In this document: positions 18,228 to 24,978 of the stretch, piece by piece
Numbering within the stretch: position 1 is the first letter of the stretch
Layout of the letters: every line of letters begins with the position of its first letter
DNA from: DASQUK01 sp046723645
Lineage (GTDB): Bacteria > Actinomycetota > Acidimicrobiia > Acidimicrobiales > VFJN01
Assembly: GCA_046723645.1 (NCBI GenBank)
Contig: JBKOUY010000086.1
Span: 1 to 27,778, forward strand
Length of the DNA stretch: 27,778 nucleotides
Direction of reading: 5' to 3'
Notes under the pieces: generated by a model
Seen by the model: only the letters and a program-made list of their open reading frames with translations
Databases searched by the model: none
What the model was told of the DNA's origin: nothing
Position numbers and translations under genes: made by a program

Positions 18228-19148
18228 ATGCGCCGACCGCCGCCCGGAGACCTGGCCCTGCTGGGCCTGGCGGTGGTGGCCGTGTCCACCTCGGCGCCCC
18301 TCGTGCGAGTCGCCGACGCCCCCACGCTGGCCATCGCTTTCTGGCGGAACGCGCTGGCGCTTCCGGTGCTGGCCCTGCTCGTCTGGCTGCACGGGCGCGG
18401 CCTTCGGCGAGGGCGCGGGCTCTCGCTGGACGGGCGGGAAGGGCGCCTCTCGATCATTGCCGGCCTCTTCCTCGGCGCCCACTTCGCCACGTGGATACCC
18501 AGCCTCTCGTTCACTTCGGTGGCGTCGTCGGTGGCGCTGGTGTCCACGCAGCCGGTGTGGGCGGCGCTCATCGCCCGTGCGCGCGGCGAGGACGTGCCGG
18601 CCGGGGCCTGGTGGGGGATCGGCATCGCGGTGGCCGGTGTGGTCGTGCTCACCGGCGTCGACCTCTCCGTCGAGCCGCGGGCCCTGTTCGGCGACGTGCT
18701 GGCGCTGATCGGCGGCGTGCTGGCGGCCGCGTACGTCACCGTCGGGGCCGACGTGCGGCGCACCGTGCCGACCAGCGTCTACGCGCTCGTGTGCTACGGC
18801 GTCGCTGCCGGTGGGTTGCTGGCCGTGTGCCTCGCCGGTCGCCAGCCGTTGGCGGGCAGCGACTACGACACCACGACGTGGCTGGCGCTGCTCGCGATGG
18901 TGGTCGGGCCCCAGCTGCTCGGCCACACCCTGGTCAACCGCGTGCTCGGCACGACCAGCCCGACGCTGGTGTCCGTCGCGATCCTGTTCGAGATCGTGGG
19001 AGCCGCGCTCCTGGCCTGGCTCGCGTTCGACGAGGTGCCGCCGGCGTCGGCCATCCCCGCCGCGATCCTCATCGGCGTCGGTGTCGTGCTGGTCGTGCGC
19101 GCCGGCACCGAGGAGCCGTCCGTCGCCGGAGCGCCGGCGCTCGAGTGA
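18228..19148 (+). CDS. EamA family (DMT superfamily) transporter
   Basis: A 306-aa inner-membrane protein with about ten hydrophobic helices arranged as two tandem EamA domains (about 8-135 and 150-290). The first contains FWRNALALPVLALL (38-51) and LFLGAHFATWIPSLSFTSVA, typical of drug/metabolite exporters; the second contains LLGHTLVNRVLGTTSPTLVS and ILFEIVGAALLAWLAFDEVP. Such proteins export amino acids, metabolites or drugs; the substrate here is unknown. The ATG at 18228 gives a short basic N-terminus before helix 1. The initiation region lies next to the long inverted repeat. The stop codon is within a 17-bp tandem duplication. Confidence 0.88.
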   Translation: MRRPPPGDLALLGLAVVAVSTSAPLVRVADAPTLAIAFWRNALALPVLALLVWLHGRGLRRGRGLSLDGREGRLSIIAGLFLGAHFATWIPSLSFTSVASSVALVSTQPVWAALIARARGEDVPAGAWWGIGIAVAGVVVLTGVDLSVEPRALFGDVLALIGGVLAAAYVTVGADVRRTVPTSVYALVCYGVAAGGLLAVCLAGRQPLAGSDYDTTTWLALLAMVVGPQLLGHTLVNRVLGTTSPTLVSVAILFEIVGAALLAWLAFDEVPPASAIPAAILIGVGVVLVVRAGTEEPSVAGAPALE

Positions 19149-19169
19149 CGACGGCGCTCGAGTGACGAC
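19136..19169. repeat. 17-bp perfect tandem duplication
   Basis: ggcgctcgagtgacgac occurs at 19136-19152 and again, without spacing, at 19153-19169. The first copy contains the last codons and TGA stop of the EamA gene; the second lies in the gap before the next gene. This is the signature of replication slippage. Confidence 0.85.
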
Positions 19170-19209
19170 GGCAGCCGGCGTCTGGCGCCGGGCCGCAAGA
19201 CTGCCGCCG

Positions 19210-20181
19210 ATGGAGATCGCGACGACCGACTACCACACCGCTGGAGAGCCGTTCCGGATCGTCGGCGAGGGCGAGGTCGAGGTCCCGGGCGCCACCGTCC
19301 GGGAGCGCCGGGAGTTCGCCGCTGCAACCGAAGAGGTCGACCGCGTCCGCCGGCTGCTGTGCCACGAGCCGAGGGGCCACGCCGACATGTACGGCTGCTT
19401 CCTCGTCCCGCCTGACGACGACGGTGCCGACCTGGGTGTGCTGTTCTGGCACAAGGACGGCTACTCCACGGCCTGTGGGCACGGCACGATCGCCCTCGGG
19501 GCGTGGGCGGTCGAGTCCGGACGGGTCGCCGCCGAACCCGACGGCGACGTCGATGTCACGATCGACGTGCCCTCGGGCCAGGTGGTGGCGCGGGTGCGGT
19601 GCCGCGCTGGTGCCGTCGAGGCGGTGGCGTTCCGCAACGTGCCGTCGTTCGTCGTGGCGCGGGGTGTGCGGGTGGCCGGCGCCGAGGTCGACATCGCGTA
19701 TGGCGGGGCGCTGTACGCGTTCGTGTCCGCGGACAGCGCCGGCGTGCACGTCGATCCCGCCGATCTCCCGGAGCTCATCAGGGTCGGACGGAAGATCAAG
19801 GGCGCCCTCGAGGACCACGAACTGGCCCGGCACCCGGCGGACGACCGGCTGTCGGGCATCTACGGGACGGTCGTCCACGAGGAGGTCGGCCCGCTGCATC
19901 TGCGGAACGTGGCGATCTTCGCCGACGGTGAAGTTGATCGGTCCCCGACGGGATCGGCGACGTCCGCACGCACCGCGCTCCTGCTCGACGATGGCAGCCT
20001 CACCGCAGGACAGACGTGGCGCAACGACTCGATCATCGGGACGACGTTCTACGCGCGGGCCATCGGCACGACCGAGGAGGGCGTGCTCACCGAGGTCGAG
20101 GGCATGGCGTACCGGACGGGGGAGCACCGGTTCGTCCTGGAGGACCGGGACCCGCTCGGCACCGGCTTCGTCGTGAGATGA
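19210..20181 (+). CDS. Proline racemase family protein, probable trans-3-hydroxy-L-proline dehydratase
   Basis: A 323-aa cytoplasmic enzyme of the proline racemase fold. The first active-site motif ACGHGTIALG keeps the catalytic Cys. The second, DRSPTGSATSAR, has Thr where racemases and 4-hydroxyproline epimerases have Cys (DRSPCGT). The Cys/Thr pair is the known mark of trans-3-hydroxy-L-proline dehydratases, which form delta-1-pyrroline-2-carboxylate. The N-terminal DYHTAGEPFRIV is the conserved substrate-side motif. ATG 19210 gives the family N-terminus (MEIATTDYHTAGEP); an upstream GTG at 19165 would add 15 residues. The EamA gene 61 bp upstream on the same strand could move a related amino acid. 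No pyrroline-carboxylate reductase is in the window. Confidence 0.85.
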   Translation: MEIATTDYHTAGEPFRIVGEGEVEVPGATVRERREFAAATEEVDRVRRLLCHEPRGHADMYGCFLVPPDDDGADLGVLFWHKDGYSTACGHGTIALGAWAVESGRVAAEPDGDVDVTIDVPSGQVVARVRCRAGAVEAVAFRNVPSFVVARGVRVAGAEVDIAYGGALYAFVSADSAGVHVDPADLPELIRVGRKIKGALEDHELARHPADDRLSGIYGTVVHEEVGPLHLRNVAIFADGEVDRSPTGSATSARTALLLDDGSLTAGQTWRNDSIIGTTFYARAIGTTEEGVLTEVEGMAYRTGEHRFVLEDRDPLGTGFVVR

Positions 20182-20210
20182 CCTAGGTCAGTCCGCGCTG
20201 GATCGGAAAT

Positions 20211-20259
20211 GGTCACGGGACGGCCCGCCGGGGACCTCAGGCCCCACCGTCCCGTGACC
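20211..20259. terminator. Strong stem-loop after the racemase-family gene
   Basis: ggtcacgggacgg (20211-20223) pairs perfectly with ccgtcccgtgacc (20247-20259). Within the loop gggg (20230-20233) pairs with cccc (20242-20245). The 13-bp stem starts 30 bases after the stop codon and precedes a convergent gene, so it could act in both directions. A smaller stem (20263-20268/20275-20280) follows. Confidence 0.7.
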
Positions 20260-20333
20260 ACGGCGCCACCGCCATGGCGCAGATTTCGCCCAGAGCTTGT
20301 CCCGAGCGCATTAACTGTGACGTAGCCCACCGA

Positions 20334-20364
20334 ACCGGGCCGCCCTGGCGAGGGGCGGCCCGGT
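20334..20364. terminator. Strong stem-loop for the convergent minus-strand gene
   Basis: accgggccgccc (20334-20345) pairs perfectly with gggcggcccggt (20353-20364), a 12-bp stem with a 7-nt loop. It lies four bases beyond the stop of the minus-strand gene at 20368 and is probably its terminator. Confidence 0.7.
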
Positions 20365-20367
20365 GAG

Positions 20368-20664
20368 TCAGCGCAGCCGGCGGGCGTCGTCGAGCGCGCT
20401 CGTGCCCTCGGCCAGCAGCCGTACGGCCCGAACCAGCTCAGGCGGTGCGCTGCCGTCGGCCCGGACGTTCCGGACGTCCCGACGCGCCGGCACGCCCGCG
20501 TCGATCACGTCACCGGTCCCATCTCGTGCGGTGGCCACGACCACATGCGCATCGAGATCCAGCAGCGGCAGCCCCAGCAGGCGGGCACGGACCCGCCCGT
20601 CGATGACCCTGTCCCCCCGGCGCACGACGGGCAGCCGCTGGGTGTGCCGGCCGCGGCGCCGCAT
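20368..20664 (-). CDS. Small hypothetical protein
   Basis: A 98-aa protein I do not recognise. The N-terminus is basic (MRRRGRHTQRLPVVRRGDRV); the middle (VRARLLGLPLLDLDAHVVVATARDG) looks like two or three beta strands, and the end (PPELVRAVRLLAEGTSALDDARRLR) is helical. There is no signal peptide or membrane segment. ATG 20664 has only a weak ribosome binding site; a TTG one codon upstream is an alternative. A strong hairpin directly behind the stop, and the more protein-like composition of this frame compared with the opposite strand, support a real gene, but it remains uncertain. Confidence 0.5.
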   Translation of the reverse strand: MRRRGRHTQRLPVVRRGDRVIDGRVRARLLGLPLLDLDAHVVVATARDGTGDVIDAGVPARRDVRNVRADGSAPPELVRAVRLLAEGTSALDDARRLR

Positions 20665-20858
20665 CAAGTCTGCTTCTGCCGTTTCGCCGACACGCCCGAG
20701 CTCGCAGCAACCAGGGCGGCAACACTGCTCACCGCGCCCGCGGCCCTTACCAGCGTACGCCAGGACGGCATGACGCGACCCGCAGCCGCGACGATCCGGT
20801 CCTTCCTGCTCCTACGGCGAAACAACATGGGTATGACCTCCGTCTCGAGTGGCGTTTG

Positions 20859-21821
20859 TCAACGGGACGTTGCCGCCGCCTTCTTGCTCGCCTTGGCCGC
20901 CCCCGAGGGGCGGCCCGCCTTCCGGCGCGACGAGCGTCCGCCGGCGGACCGGGCGCGGGGCTGCCGTGTCCGCCCGGGCGACGACGCGGCGCCGTTGTCG
21001 ACGGTCGAGGCAATCTGTCCGGCCTCGACGGCCAGCCGCTCGGCCTCACGTCCGGCCTCCGCGGCTGCCGCCAGGGCGGCCTGCGACGCCTCGTCAGCCA
21101 GTTGCTTGGCCTTGGTGAGCGCCTCGGTCGCCTCCGCGACCGCGTGCTGGGCGCGCTCGCTGGCCTGCTCGGCCTCCTGCTGCGCCTGCTGGGCGTCGGC
21201 GTCTGCAGCGGCGCGCGCCTCGGCGGCCACCTTGTCCGCTTGCTGCCCCGCCCGCTGGCGCTCCTGGGCGATCCGTTCGTCTGCTCGGCGTCGAGCCTCC
21301 TTGACCCGCTCGTCCGCTCCTCGCTGGGCTTCCTTCACCCGCTCGTCGCCCTGGCGCCGCACTGACGCGACCTCGCCATCGGCTTCGGACCGGATCTCGT
21401 CGACCCGACGAGCGGCCTGAGACTTTGCCTCGCGCTCCGCCTCCCTCGCCCGTTGGCGGGCCGCTTGCGTGGTTCGCTTGGCTTCGTCGGCGGCCCGCTT
21501 CGCGGTCTCTGCCTCTGCCAATGCCCGTTCCTCGGCTCGGCGCGCGTCGTCCGACGCACGGCGGGCGTCGCTGAGGCGGGCCTCGACGGAGTCGTCCTGG
21601 GATACGACGAGCGGCACCGCATCGACCACCGACCGGCCGGCGTGGGAGATGGCACCCCCTACCGCGCTGCCGGCATCGCCCACCACATCTGTAGCCCGAC
21701 TGAGGGCTCCCGAGGACGATCGACGTGCCCGGCGGGCCACCCAGACTGCGTTTGCCGGCATGTCCCGCAGGCCGATCCCGGCCCGTCTCCTCAACCAGGC
21801 GACCCGATGCTGCTTGGTCAT
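20859..21821 (-). CDS. Long coiled-coil protein with basic Ala/Lys-rich tail
   Basis: A 320-aa protein of unknown family. Residues 1-75 are basic then mildly hydrophobic (AGSAVGGAISHAGRSVVDAVPLVV) without a clear membrane helix. Residues about 76-270 are a nearly uninterrupted Ala/Glu/Arg coiled coil, including three 11-residue units in a row (DERVKEAQRGA, DERVKEARRRA, DERIAQERQRA), a hendecad pattern. Residues 280-320 are rich in Arg, Lys, Ala and Ser (SSRRKAGRPSGAAKASKKAA), like histone-type tails, suggesting nucleic-acid or polyanion binding. ATG 21821 has a strong site (GGGAGG, 21833-21828). An exact sigma-B/F-like promoter precedes it. The function is unknown; scaffold, nucleoid or envelope stress roles are conjecture. 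Confidence 0.8.
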   Translation of the reverse strand: MTKQHRVAWLRRRAGIGLRDMPANAVWVARRARRSSSGALSRATDVVGDAGSAVGGAISHAGRSVVDAVPLVVSQDDSVEARLSDARRASDDARRAEERALAEAETAKRAADEAKRTTQAARQRAREAEREAKSQAARRVDEIRSEADGEVASVRRQGDERVKEAQRGADERVKEARRRADERIAQERQRAGQQADKVAAEARAAADADAQQAQQEAEQASERAQHAVAEATEALTKAKQLADEASQAALAAAAEAGREAERLAVEAGQIASTVDNGAASSPGRTRQPRARSAGGRSSRRKAGRPSGAAKASKKAAATSR

Positions 21822-21862
21822 GGCTTGCCTCCCGGGGGGTCGGGGTCCGGACGCGCGCGGGC

Positions 21863-21887
21863 TACCCCCAGCCGTGGCGATCTAAAC
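21863..21887 (-). promoter_or_regulatory. Sigma-B/sigma-F-like promoter for the coiled-coil gene
   Basis: Read on the minus strand, GTTT (21887-21884), 16 bases, GGGTA (21867-21863) match the actinobacterial general-stress promoter consensus GTTT-N15/17-GGGTA exactly. A start near 21855 would leave a leader of about 35 bases carrying the GGGAGG ribosome binding site. Confidence 0.6.
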
Positions 21888-22019
21888 GCCGACGGTGGTT
21901 CCCAGCAGTCAGCCGCCAGCCCTAGGGCCTCACCCGGCCGCCTCGGCCGCACGCCCGCTATCCGCCCGGCCGAGGAGAAGCGTCGCGGCGCAATGTCGCG
22001 GCGACCGCATGTAGGAGAC

Positions 22020-22043
22020 GTTTGGCTGGCGGGGCGCTGGGAA
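22020..22043 (+). promoter_or_regulatory. Sigma-B/sigma-F-like promoter for the YqjD-like operon
   Basis: GTTT (22020-22023), 15 bases, GGGAA (22039-22043) differ from GTTT-N15/17-GGGTA at one base. The predicted start near 22051 gives a 39-base leader with GAGGAGGGCGAC before ATG 22090. It is divergent from the exact-match promoter at 21863-21887. Confidence 0.45.
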
Positions 22044-22089
22044 GCGACGGCGTGCCCACAGGAACGCACGGGACCACGAGGAGGGCGAC

Positions 22090-22812
22090 ATGAGCTACCA
22101 AGACCGTCCAACTTCCAGCGAGCCGGCGTGGGACGACCCGCAGCGCACACGTCAGTCCGAGCAGGGGGAAGGGCGGCCGCCCGCCTCGGCCGGGGGCCGC
22201 GCCCGGGAAGCCGCGACGACCGGCAGGGACCAGGCGGGCGAGGTGGCGTCGACTGCGAGCGAGCAGGCTCGACGGGTCGCCTCGACCACTCAGGACGAAG
22301 CGCGACAGGTGGTGCGGGGCGCCAACGAGCAGGCGCGCCGGCTGATCGGCGATACACGCGAGGAGCTCCGCAGCCAGGCCAGCGCACAGGTCGACCGGCT
22401 CGCGCAGGGATTGAACGATGTCAGCCGCCAGCTGCGGTCGATGGGGGAGAAGGGCGAGCCCGGCGCGGTCAGCGACATGGCCCGCGAGGCCGCGGTGCGT
22501 ACGCAGCAGATCTCGGAGCGGCTCCGCGGTGGCGGGATCGACGACGTCCTGTCACAGCTGCGCAATGCGGGCCGAAACCGGCCGGGCCTCTTCCTGGTCG
22601 GCGCCTTCGGAGCGGGACTCGTCGCCGGTCGCGTGGTCCGCAACCTCGCGCAGGAGTCGGGCGGTGACGGGGCGCCGAATCGCTCGATCGAGGGCGGGCA
22701 CCAGGGTCCCACGGCCACCGGGGCCACGCCTGTCACACCTCGGCCGGATCCCCAGACGCTCGAGACGGCCACTGCGGCCCCGGCGACCAGCGCCATGAGG
22801 GGGCAGCGATGA
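22090..22812 (+). CDS. YqjD/ElaB-like membrane-anchored helical protein
   Basis: A 240-aa protein. The first 35 residues are polar and disordered. Residues about 36-160 are amphipathic helix, rich in Ala, Gln, Arg and Glu (ASTASEQARRVASTTQDEAR), like the DUF883/YqjD or apolipoprotein-like helical proteins. One membrane helix (PGLFLVGAFGAGLVAGRVV, about 170-188) is followed by a Pro/Thr-rich tail. E. coli YqjD anchors ribosomes at the membrane in stationary phase; equivalence here is inference from layout only. It has a strong AGGAGGG site, and its TGA overlaps the next ATG (ATGA at 22809-22812). It is the first gene of a three-gene operon. Confidence 0.75.
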   Translation: MSYQDRPTSSEPAWDDPQRTRQSEQGEGRPPASAGGRAREAATTGRDQAGEVASTASEQARRVASTTQDEARQVVRGANEQARRLIGDTREELRSQASAQVDRLAQGLNDVSRQLRSMGEKGEPGAVSDMAREAAVRTQQISERLRGGGIDDVLSQLRNAGRNRPGLFLVGAFGAGLVAGRVVRNLAQESGGDGAPNRSIEGGHQGPTATGATPVTPRPDPQTLETATAAPATSAMRGQR

Positions 22813-23258
22813 GCGCCGACGAATCCATCCGCTCGACCACCCGGATCGAGCGGCCTGACGACCCCTCTAAGCCGATCGAGCCCGATCAGTCGCTCGGCGA
22901 GTTGCTGGGCCGCGTGTCGCGTGACTTCTCGGAGCTGGTGTCGACGCAGGTCGAGCTGGCCAAGGTCGAGCTGCGGGCGGAGATCGCGGCCGCCGGGCGG
23001 GGCGCCGGCATCCTGACCGGCGGGGCATTCTGCGCATACCTGGCTGTCGTGCTCTTGTCGTTCGCCGCGGCCTGGGGGCTCTCCGAGGTCCTGCCAGAGG
23101 GCGTGGCGTTCCTCATCGTTGGAGCCGTGTACGCCCTGGCCGCGGCCGTGCTTCTCCCAAAGGGCAAGGACAGGCTGAGTCGAGTTCGAGCGGTCCCGGA
23201 GAAGACCGCGGAAAGCGTGAGGGAGGACGTGCAATGGGCACGAGAGCAGATGAGCTGA
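22809..23258 (+). CDS. YqjE-like (phage holin family, DUF1469) membrane protein
   Basis: A 149-aa inner-membrane protein. The N-terminal 36 residues are polar; SLGELLGRVSRDFSELVSTQ and VELAKVELRAEI (about 34-60) are the amphipathic helix typical of the YqjE/DUF1469 group, followed by two membrane helices (about 67-90 and 97-117) in a hairpin and a basic C-terminal tail. Despite the database name there is no lysis context, so holin activity is unlikely. It is coupled to the YqjD-like gene by ATGA, and its end overlaps the next gene by 25 bases. The yqjD-yqjE order mirrors that in enterobacteria. Confidence 0.85.
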   Translation: MSADESIRSTTRIERPDDPSKPIEPDQSLGELLGRVSRDFSELVSTQVELAKVELRAEIAAAGRGAGILTGGAFCAYLAVVLLSFAAAWGLSEVLPEGVAFLIVGAVYALAAAVLLPKGKDRLSRVRAVPEKTAESVREDVQWAREQMS

Positions 23259-23860
23259 AGAACGACCTGGAGCGCCAGCGCGAGGCGCTCGGCGAAGATC
23301 TCGAGGCCGTCGGCGACCGTGTGAGCCCGGGCCGCATGGTGGAACGTCGCCGGGCAGCGCTCCGCCAGGGATTCGGCCGCCTTCGTGACAGGGTGATGGG
23401 AACCGCCGACAGTGCCCGCGGTGGCATGTCGGACGCCGCTGGAACCGCGAGCCAGAAGGCGGGCGAGGCGACCGAAGCGGTGAAGGATCGGCTGTCCTCC
23501 GCCCCCCAGGCCGTCGGCTCCGTGACCGAGGGCAACCCCCTGGCCGCTGGCTTGATCGCCTTCGGGGCCGGCCTGCTGACCGCCAGCCTGGTTCCGGCCA
23601 CCCGGCGGGAGCACGAGGCCGCAGAGCAGCTGAAGCCGATGCTCGACGACGTCAAGGACGAGGCCAAGACGGTGGCACAGGAGGCCGCTGAGCACCTACG
23701 CCCCCAGGCCGAGGACGCCGTGGCCCAGGTGCGAGATCAGGCAGCGAGCGCGGCGGAGACCGTGAAGGACGAGGCTGGGAGCGCCTCGGAGCGGGTCAAG
23801 TCCGACGCCGCAGGCGCGGCCGAGGAGGTCAAGGGCGCGACCAAGGATCCATCGAGCTGA
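23234..23860 (+). CDS. DUF3618 family protein with one membrane helix
   Basis: A 208-aa protein. Residues 5-35 (LKNDLERQREALGEDLEAVGDRVSPGRM) match the DUF3618 pattern of a short charged helix ending in a V-x-P turn. Then come a helical Ala/Gly-rich stretch, one membrane helix (NPLAAGLIAFGAGLLTASLV, about 100-119) and a long Lys/Glu/Ala amphipathic tail with LEA-like repeats (VKDEAGSASERVKSDAAGAA). ATG 23234 lies inside the preceding gene behind GGGAGG (23221-23226). The LEA-like tail fits desiccation or osmotic protection, by inference. It ends 20 bp before the convergent YihY-like gene. Confidence 0.82.
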   Translation: MGTRADELKNDLERQREALGEDLEAVGDRVSPGRMVERRRAALRQGFGRLRDRVMGTADSARGGMSDAAGTASQKAGEATEAVKDRLSSAPQAVGSVTEGNPLAAGLIAFGAGLLTASLVPATRREHEAAEQLKPMLDDVKDEAKTVAQEAAEHLRPQAEDAVAQVRDQAASAAETVKDEAGSASERVKSDAAGAAEEVKGATKDPSS

Positions 23861-23880
23861 TCGGGCGCAGGCTTCGCTGA

Positions 23881-24897
23881 TCAGGCTGGTGGCTGCGCGG
23901 TCCGGCCCCCTGGCCGACCGGGTGAGTCGCCGAGGGTGTCGGCTGCGTAGGCGTCACGGCGACCCATGGCCTCGGGTCGTCCGGTCGTCGTGTCACGGGC
24001 GGTCTGTCGCTCCAGCTCGGCGTTGAGCTCCGCGCCGGCGACGGTTGCGTAGGCGCTGATGTACAGCCACAACATCATCACGACCACGGCGCCCAGCGCG
24101 CCGTAGGTCTCGTTGTACCGCCCGAAGTTGGCGGAATAGATCGAGAAACCGACGGACGCAGCCAACCAGACCAGCGTGGCAAACACGGCCCCGATCGACA
24201 CCCAGTTCCAACGCGGCTCGGCGCGGTTGGGGGCGTACCGGTAGAGGACCGCCAGCCCGAACATCGCGGCGATGGCGAGCAGCGGCCATCGGACGACGAG
24301 CAGGGTTGTCCTGAGCACGCTGCTCGAGCCTTCGTCGGAGAGGGAGTCGGGGGCCACGACCAGGGTGTACAGAGCGACCAGCAGCGCCACCACGGCGCCG
24401 ATGGTCAGGATCAGCGAGAGGCCGCGGAGGCGGATGAAGCCCCGCGTCTCGTCCTCGTCGTAGGCACGGTTGACCGCCGCGATGAGGTGCTTCATGCCGC
24501 TGGACGCCGACCACAGCGCCACCACCAGACCCGCGAGGGCACCGAGGCGAAGGCCCTGGGGGGAGCTGTCCACGATCGACGAGAGCTGCGATTGGACCAG
24601 GTCCTGGACCTCCTTCGGGGCGGCGGCCAGGACGTCGTCGACGTTGCGCCGGATGTCTGCGGGGTCGGCAACCAGCCCGTACAGCGACACCAGGGCCACG
24701 AGAGCGGGTACCAGTGCCAGGAGCGCAAAGAAGGCGACCCCCGCCGCGAGCAGCGGGACGTCGTCCTGCTTTATCTCTCGCTTGACGCGGAGCGCGACGT
24801 CCCGCCATCCCCGGGCCGGAATGGCGGACGGGCGACTGGCCAACCGGCCCCGCTCGGGATCCCCCCGCACGGCATCTGCTTCTCGATGAGCGGTCAC
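23881..24897 (-). CDS. YihY/virulence factor BrkB family membrane protein
   Basis: A 338-aa inner-membrane protein of the YihY/BrkB family (function unsettled; not an RNase BN). The hallmark N-terminal helix LLAAGVAFFALLALVPALVALVSLY (about 49-73) follows the conserved DDVPLLA segment. A second conserved block, GALAGLVVALWSASSGMKHLIAAVNRAYD, and a later YRYAPN (about 216-221) and WNWVSIGAVFATLVW are also diagnostic. About six membrane helices are visible. The C-terminal 50 residues are polar. It starts with GTG 24897, only 11 bases after a sigma-B-like -10 element, so the mRNA may be leaderless. It lies downstream of the trehalose-synthase-like gene on the same strand with an 81-bp gap. Confidence 0.93.
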   Translation of the reverse strand: MTAHREADAVRGDPERGRLASRPSAIPARGWRDVALRVKREIKQDDVPLLAAGVAFFALLALVPALVALVSLYGLVADPADIRRNVDDVLAAAPKEVQDLVQSQLSSIVDSSPQGLRLGALAGLVVALWSASSGMKHLIAAVNRAYDEDETRGFIRLRGLSLILTIGAVVALLVALYTLVVAPDSLSDEGSSSVLRTTLLVVRWPLLAIAAMFGLAVLYRYAPNRAEPRWNWVSIGAVFATLVWLAASVGFSIYSANFGRYNETYGALGAVVVMMLWLYISAYATVAGAELNAELERQTARDTTTGRPEAMGRRDAYAADTLGDSPGRPGGRTAQPPA

Positions 24898-24907
24898 GAG
24901 CGGCCGC

Positions 24908-24931
24908 TACCCCGGGGACGGACGCTCAAGC
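24908..24931 (-). promoter_or_regulatory. Sigma-B/sigma-F-like promoter for the YihY-like gene
   Basis: On the minus strand, GCTT (24931-24928), 15 bases, GGGTA (24912-24908) match GTTT-N15/17-GGGTA with one mismatch. The GTG start at 24897 is 10 bases downstream of GGGTA, leaving little or no leader. Confidence 0.4.
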
Positions 24932-24978
24932 CTGCTCTTGGTCGCCTCCGCGCTCGCCAACACGGACGCTGGAGGCCG

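Noticed and set aside
17051..19165. A 704-codon plus-strand frame opposite the P450 and across the EamA gene
   Set aside because: It runs antisense to the P450 heme-binding motif and out of frame through EamA, with typical shadow composition.
22809..23258. Prophage lysis module, because the family name contains 'phage holin'
   Set aside because: No endolysin, integrase or structural phage gene is nearby, and the YqjE-like family is chromosomal.
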